From assembly GCA_028287285.1 (NCBI GenBank), contig JAQBPY010000226.1, positions 1 through 55,699 on the forward strand: 55,699 nt of DNA, read 5' to 3'. Under the pieces are notes generated by a model. The model ran no database searches. It was not told the origin of the DNA and saw only the letters and a list, made by a program, of their open reading frames with translations. This document shows positions 53,201-55,699 of the stretch, piece after piece. Made by a program: the position numbers and the translations under genes. How positions within the stretch are numbered: the stretch's first letter is position 1; every line of letters begins with the position of its first letter. This DNA is from Gemmatimonadota bacterium. Its GTDB lineage: Bacteria; Gemmatimonadota; Gemmatimonadetes; Gemmatimonadales; Gemmatimonadaceae.

Positions 53201-53503
53201 GTAGACGTCGCCGTTGCCGGTGCGGTTCGAGACGAATGCGAGGCGAGTGCCGTCTGGAGACCAGAGTGGGCGGCCTTCCGTTGCCGGGTGCGACACCAGC
53301 AGCCGCGCGTCGCCGCCGGCATACGGCACCGTCCAGATGTCGCCGCCCGACACGAACGCAATTTCCCGGTGATCCGGAGAAAGGCTTGGCTCGGCGAGGG
53401 ACGGGCCGCCCGAGGGAGCGGTACCGTGGGCGTTAAGAGCGGGCGTGACGGCGGCAAAGGCGAGCAGAGCGAAGGTGCCAGCGCGCGGAATGGTCGAGAA
53501 CAT
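50234..53503 (-). CDS. tricorn-like S41 peptidase with TolB-type beta-propellers
   Basis: A 1089-residue secreted protease. A signal peptide (RAGTFALLAFAAVTPALNAH) is followed by many TolB/WD40-like PD40 repeats (SPDHREIAFVSGGDIWTVPY, WSPDGTRLAFVSNRTGNGDV, RWSPDGRRIAFVHGGKE and so on), two propellers in about residues 40-560. A Pro/Thr-rich linker with TPTQQPGPGVPAAPPAAPTA follows. The tricorn core contains a PDZ segment (LSGSIAVGDAVTAIDGKAVN, about 800-830). The S41 domain ends the protein, with the nucleophile region VNQHSLSDAEDF at about 988-999. Such enzymes degrade peptides in the periplasm or outside the cell. Size and order are normal for the family. Confidence 0.93.
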   Translation of the reverse strand: MFSTIPRAGTFALLAFAAVTPALNAHGTAPSGGPSLAEPSLSPDHREIAFVSGGDIWTVPYAGGDARLLVSHPATEGRPLWSPDGTRLAFVSNRTGNGDVYILTLATGDLQRITFDDTNDALDNWSRDGKWIYFSSTSRDIAGMSDVWRVSAGGGTPMQVAADRYAAEYFAAPAPDGATLAITARGVPFGQWWRHGHSHLDESEIWLVHDVAPGSPNPPRYEPVTSGGAKSLWPMWSPDGGTIYFMSDRNGNENLWSRGTRGGDATALTKFSGGRLLFPSISADGQAIAFERDFGVWTYDVASRQSRKVPITLRGASAGPVVEHLALTNGFQQLALSPDNRKIAFTVRGEIFAASARDGGEAARVTNTPGAEEQLAWAPDSRRLAYSSDRDGVWHIFMYDFGTRTETQLTRGSENEITPRWSPDGRRIAFVHGGKELRVLDVAAGTDRRVASGTLSRPPFVDEREFAWSPDGRWLAYAGNDGSKRFTNLFITAADGSTPPRQASWLSNTNGGGVSWSADGTFLVFSSGQRTEDGDAVRVDLVPRAPKFREDQFRDLFNTTPARTPTQQPGPGVPAAPPAAPTADTTARRDSSAAARRNTTIVFDDIRRRANALPTGVNVSAAVLSPDGKTLLLTANAAAQTNLYTYSVDDLTDNPVARQLTSTPGFKSSTQWSSDGREVYYLENGRVNAITVESRVVRPVAATAELDVDFSKEKGAVFQQAWSFLRDNFFDEKMHGADWTALHETYGDRVSNARTPDEMRRVMNLMIGELNASHLGIGGPAAQQPYTGRLGLRFDRAEYERTGTLRVTEVVALTPAALSGSIAVGDAVTAIDGKAVNASTNLDELLGYRIGKQTVVTVAPRSGSVRQVTLRPITATAEKGLLYRAWVESRRDYVAKASGGRLGYVHMVDMGEPALHQLYADLDAEQHDREGIVVDMRNNNGGFVNPYALDVLSRKPYLNMQGRGQPVTGARTALGQRSLELPTVLVVNQHSLSDAEDFTEGYRSMKLGSVVGEPTAGWIIFTSNRTLLDGTTVRLPGTRITSTDGKDMELVPRPVDQLVIRPVGEGYSGKDSQLDAAVKVLLGQLPARK

Positions 53504-53547
53504 CGGCGAGTCGGTTATGCGTTATGAATGATATTGCCATGGGCATG

Positions 53548-53799
53548 TTACGTCAGCGAGACCGCGACCCTGAGCAGCACCTCGAGCTCGGTGTCGCTGA
53601 GTGCGTTCCAATCCGGCGGGCAGGGAAAGATTCGTCGTCGGCCAAGCGGCGAGTCGAAGAGCAACCCTGGATTCTCCGATTGGGGTGGATACTCCCAGTC
53701 GAGCGCCCAGGTAATCGTCCATTGGCTTTCGTCGTACACCTCCCACTCCACCCCCGTCGAGTCGACGAAGAGGCGGCCGTGCTCCATCGTCGCCTCCAT
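53548..53799 (-). CDS. small unknown protein
   Basis: An 83-residue acidic protein (MEATMEHGRLFVDSTGVEWE, Trp/Glu/Asp-rich) ending LSDTELEVLLRVAVSLT. The composition is protein-like and unlike the opposite frames. No family is recognised. It could be a partner of a metal- or nucleic-acid-binding protein, but nothing in context says so. Confidence 0.55.
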   Translation of the reverse strand: MEATMEHGRLFVDSTGVEWEVYDESQWTITWALDWEYPPQSENPGLLFDSPLGRRRIFPCPPDWNALSDTELEVLLRVAVSLT

Positions 53800-53963
53800 A
53801 CGAACATCGTGCGGTTCGGCCTGCCTGAGTGCGCTTCAGTACTGACGCTCGGGAGGTGGGCAACGTATCAGCAGCAAGGCAGGAATGCCGCATTCGCGCG
53901 GCAAACGCAGTATTCTATCAAGGGGGCGACGAAAGGGCTCCTTCCCTCGAACACGACGATTCC

Positions 53964-55699
53964 ATGCGCCTGACACGTTCGGTGACTCGATTCAAGGCAG
54001 TACTCGCGGCGTCCACGCTGGTATTCCTCACTGCCCGCTGCGGAGATAGCGGGCTTCCGCCCACCGCACCGGATACGACGATCACCAGCCTCACCATCGA
54101 TCCCGTCAGCGCCACGCTGCGGGTGGGTGAGACGCGCCAGTTCACGGCGGTCGGAACTACCGCGAGCAAAACCACGATCAGCACTGGGATCACCTATACC
54201 TCCAGTGACAACAACGTCATCAGTGTGAATCAAGCAGGGTTGGTTCGAGCGCTGCTGCCCGGCTCGGCCACGCTCACGGCGAAATCAGGCACGGCACAGG
54301 TCACGGCCGCGCTCACGGTGACACCGGGCCTCGCCGCATCCGTGACGAAGCTTGCCGGTGATGGTCAATCGGCGCAGGTCAGCACTCCCGTCGCTATCAG
54401 CCCTTCGGTTGTGGTCAAGGATTCTGCGGGCAATGTGGTGCCGGGAGCGACCGTATCGTTTACCGTGCAGCTCGGCGGGGGGCTTCTCAATGGCTCCGCC
54501 GCAATTACGAACGCGCAGGGCATCGCGTCGCTGAGCGCATGGATTCTGGGCACGGTGCCGGGAACGAATTCGGTCCTTGCGACTGTACTGCCGTCCAACG
54601 GCGTGGTGACGACTGCGTTCATCGCAACGGCCACACCAAGACCCGTGGCGCCACCAGCAGTAGTATCGATCAGCGACGGTGATGCGCAAACAGGCACTGT
54701 TGGCACGGTGCTCCCCATCCCGCTGTCGGTCCTGGTGACGAATACGGATGGACTCCCCGCGGCAAATGTCCAGGTGACATTCGTCGTTGCCTCCGGCGGT
54801 GGCACCATTGCCAACGCCACAGCGGCCACGAACACCTCCGGCGTTGCCAGCGCGGGCACATGGACGCTGGGCGCGACCCTCGGTGCCCAGACAGTTACGG
54901 CCACGGTTGCGGGGCTTGCACCGCGCACTTTCACTGCGACGGCTACGGCGGTTCCACTGCCGGCGACACAGCTCTTTCTGGCAACGGCAGGTACCGGCGC
55001 AGTTGCCGGCGTGCCGTTGACGACGCAGCCGATCGTCGAGCTTCGTGATCTGAACAACGTGCTGGTGCCAACGGCGACGGGGATCATTACCGCCAACATC
55101 TCAGTGGGCGGCCGGCTGACGGGCACCACAACAGCAACGGCAGTCTCTGGTGTAGCACAGTTCTCGAACCTGATAGCCCTCGATCCCGGCACCTATACCA
55201 TTACGTATTCCTCACCAGGGCTCGCGTCGGCATCGAGCCTGCTGCGCGTGGTTTCCGGACAGCCGGCTGTTGCCCTTGCCATTACGACTGCCCCGAGTGG
55301 TGGAACGAACACCGTACCATTCGCGGTTCAGCCCGTTATCGAGATTCGTGATGCGGGAGGAGCCGCTACCCAGGGCACGAACCCGGTAACTGTGTCGGTC
55401 GCGACAGGTCCGGGAACCTTGACCGGCACGACGACGGTAAGCGCCGTCAATGGGCTCGCAACATTCTCCGGCCTGGGCGCGAGCGTGGGGGGGACGTATA
55501 CATTGACCTTTTCCTCGCCGGGCCTGGCATCGGTGACCTCGGTGCCATTTACCGTGGCCTTCTCGTCAGCCACGCAGCTCGCCGTGACGACGCAGCCGGT
55601 GGGCGGCGCCAGCGGGGCCAACCTGGCAACCCAGCCGGTCGTGGAGCTACGTGATCCACTGGGCAGTCTGTTTCCGGGAGCCAGCAACGTTGTGACGGC
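53964..55699 (+). CDS. Ig-like-repeat surface protein, partial at right end
   Basis: At least 578 codons, open to the window end. A signal region (FKAVLAASTLVFLTARCGDS) could be a lipoprotein signal, though Arg before the Cys is atypical. The first domain (ITSLTIDPVSATLRVGETRQ) is a BIG2 domain. Then come repeated Big_1/invasin-type Ig domains of about 95-100 residues (VVVKDSAGNVVPGATVSFTV; TNTDGLPAANVQVTFVVASG; QPIVELRDLNNVLVPTATG; QPVIEIRDAGGAATQGTNPV; QPVVELRDPLGS). Thr/Val/Ala dominate and charged residues are few. Such proteins are exported and form stalks or adhesins. The ATG at 53964 is the first in frame before the signal. Confidence 0.88.
   Translation, partial: MRLTRSVTRFKAVLAASTLVFLTARCGDSGLPPTAPDTTITSLTIDPVSATLRVGETRQFTAVGTTASKTTISTGITYTSSDNNVISVNQAGLVRALLPGSATLTAKSGTAQVTAALTVTPGLAASVTKLAGDGQSAQVSTPVAISPSVVVKDSAGNVVPGATVSFTVQLGGGLLNGSAAITNAQGIASLSAWILGTVPGTNSVLATVLPSNGVVTTAFIATATPRPVAPPAVVSISDGDAQTGTVGTVLPIPLSVLVTNTDGLPAANVQVTFVVASGGGTIANATAATNTSGVASAGTWTLGATLGAQTVTATVAGLAPRTFTATATAVPLPATQLFLATAGTGAVAGVPLTTQPIVELRDLNNVLVPTATGIITANISVGGRLTGTTTATAVSGVAQFSNLIALDPGTYTITYSSPGLASASSLLRVVSGQPAVALAITTAPSGGTNTVPFAVQPVIEIRDAGGAATQGTNPVTVSVATGPGTLTGTTTVSAVNGLATFSGLGASVGGTYTLTFSSPGLASVTSVPFTVAFSSATQLAVTTQPVGGASGANLATQPVVELRDPLGSLFPGASNVVT

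Noticed and set aside
1..55699. tRNA or rRNA genes
   Set aside because: No cloverleaf with a TTCRANNC arm or conserved rRNA stretch was recognised by eye; a covariance scan would be needed to exclude small RNAs.

Overview
The window is high-GC DNA from what is probably a member of the Gemmatimonadota. That is an inference from gene content: a PadR regulator with an ADOP-type permease, a tricorn-like S41 protease with TolB-type repeats, a PEP-CTERM remnant and a tandem Ig-like surface protein. No rRNA or tRNA gene was recognised, so the assignment is not firm.

Layout. 1-1220 looks like a small integron-cassette-like region with three attC-like imperfect palindromes and no integrase; one cassette carries an octapeptide-repeat protein. 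1549-8376 is a five-gene ABC module: a YtrA-type GntR regulator, two ATPases, a permease and a permease fused to an M1 peptidase. Two copies of one operator half-site mark it. 8355-9006 holds a 38-bp tandem repeat and the 3' remnant of an IS256-family element.

9398-30102 is the main find: a class I lanthipeptide-like biosynthetic locus lying between the IS256 remnant on the left and a complete-length but frameshifted IS3-family element (about 30835-32069) on the right. A Cys-rich precursor with a double-Gly leader (18380-18709) sits between a full-length LanB dehydratase and a LanC cyclase with an unusual C-terminal extension. A C39 peptidase/ABC protein has an intact peptidase but a degenerate ATPase. 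A separate intact ABC exporter and HlyD-type adaptor head a five-gene operon that continues with a methyltransferase, an FAD oxidoreductase with a winged-helix-like tail, and a stand-alone GT84 domain resembling the middle of cyclic beta-glucan synthase (NdvB). A GT51 transglycosylase, an M15 peptidase, an erythromycin-esterase-like protein and one unknown protein complete the locus. A working model (inference): LanB and LanC modify the core, the C39 enzyme removes the leader after GG, the second ABC/HlyD pair exports, the operon enzymes tailor the product, and the cell-wall enzymes may act in self-protection.

32070-38544 is a patchwork of decayed or unrecognised genes: a frameshifted membrane protein, a sigma-like fragment, a degenerate heptad (21-bp) repeat tract, a glycine-rich-domain-type protein, a DUF1993 protein, DUF4349 and HigA remnants, and a broken PEP-CTERM gene with a good terminator. 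39068-55699 is ordinary chromosome: PadR with an ADOP permease, a RibD-like reductase, small envelope proteins, an ArsR-SRPBCC pair with a perfect palindromic operator, a Tat-exported DsrE-like protein, CbiX plus acyl-CoA dehydrogenase, a secreted unknown, a tricorn-like protease, and the start of an Ig-repeat surface protein that runs off the right end.
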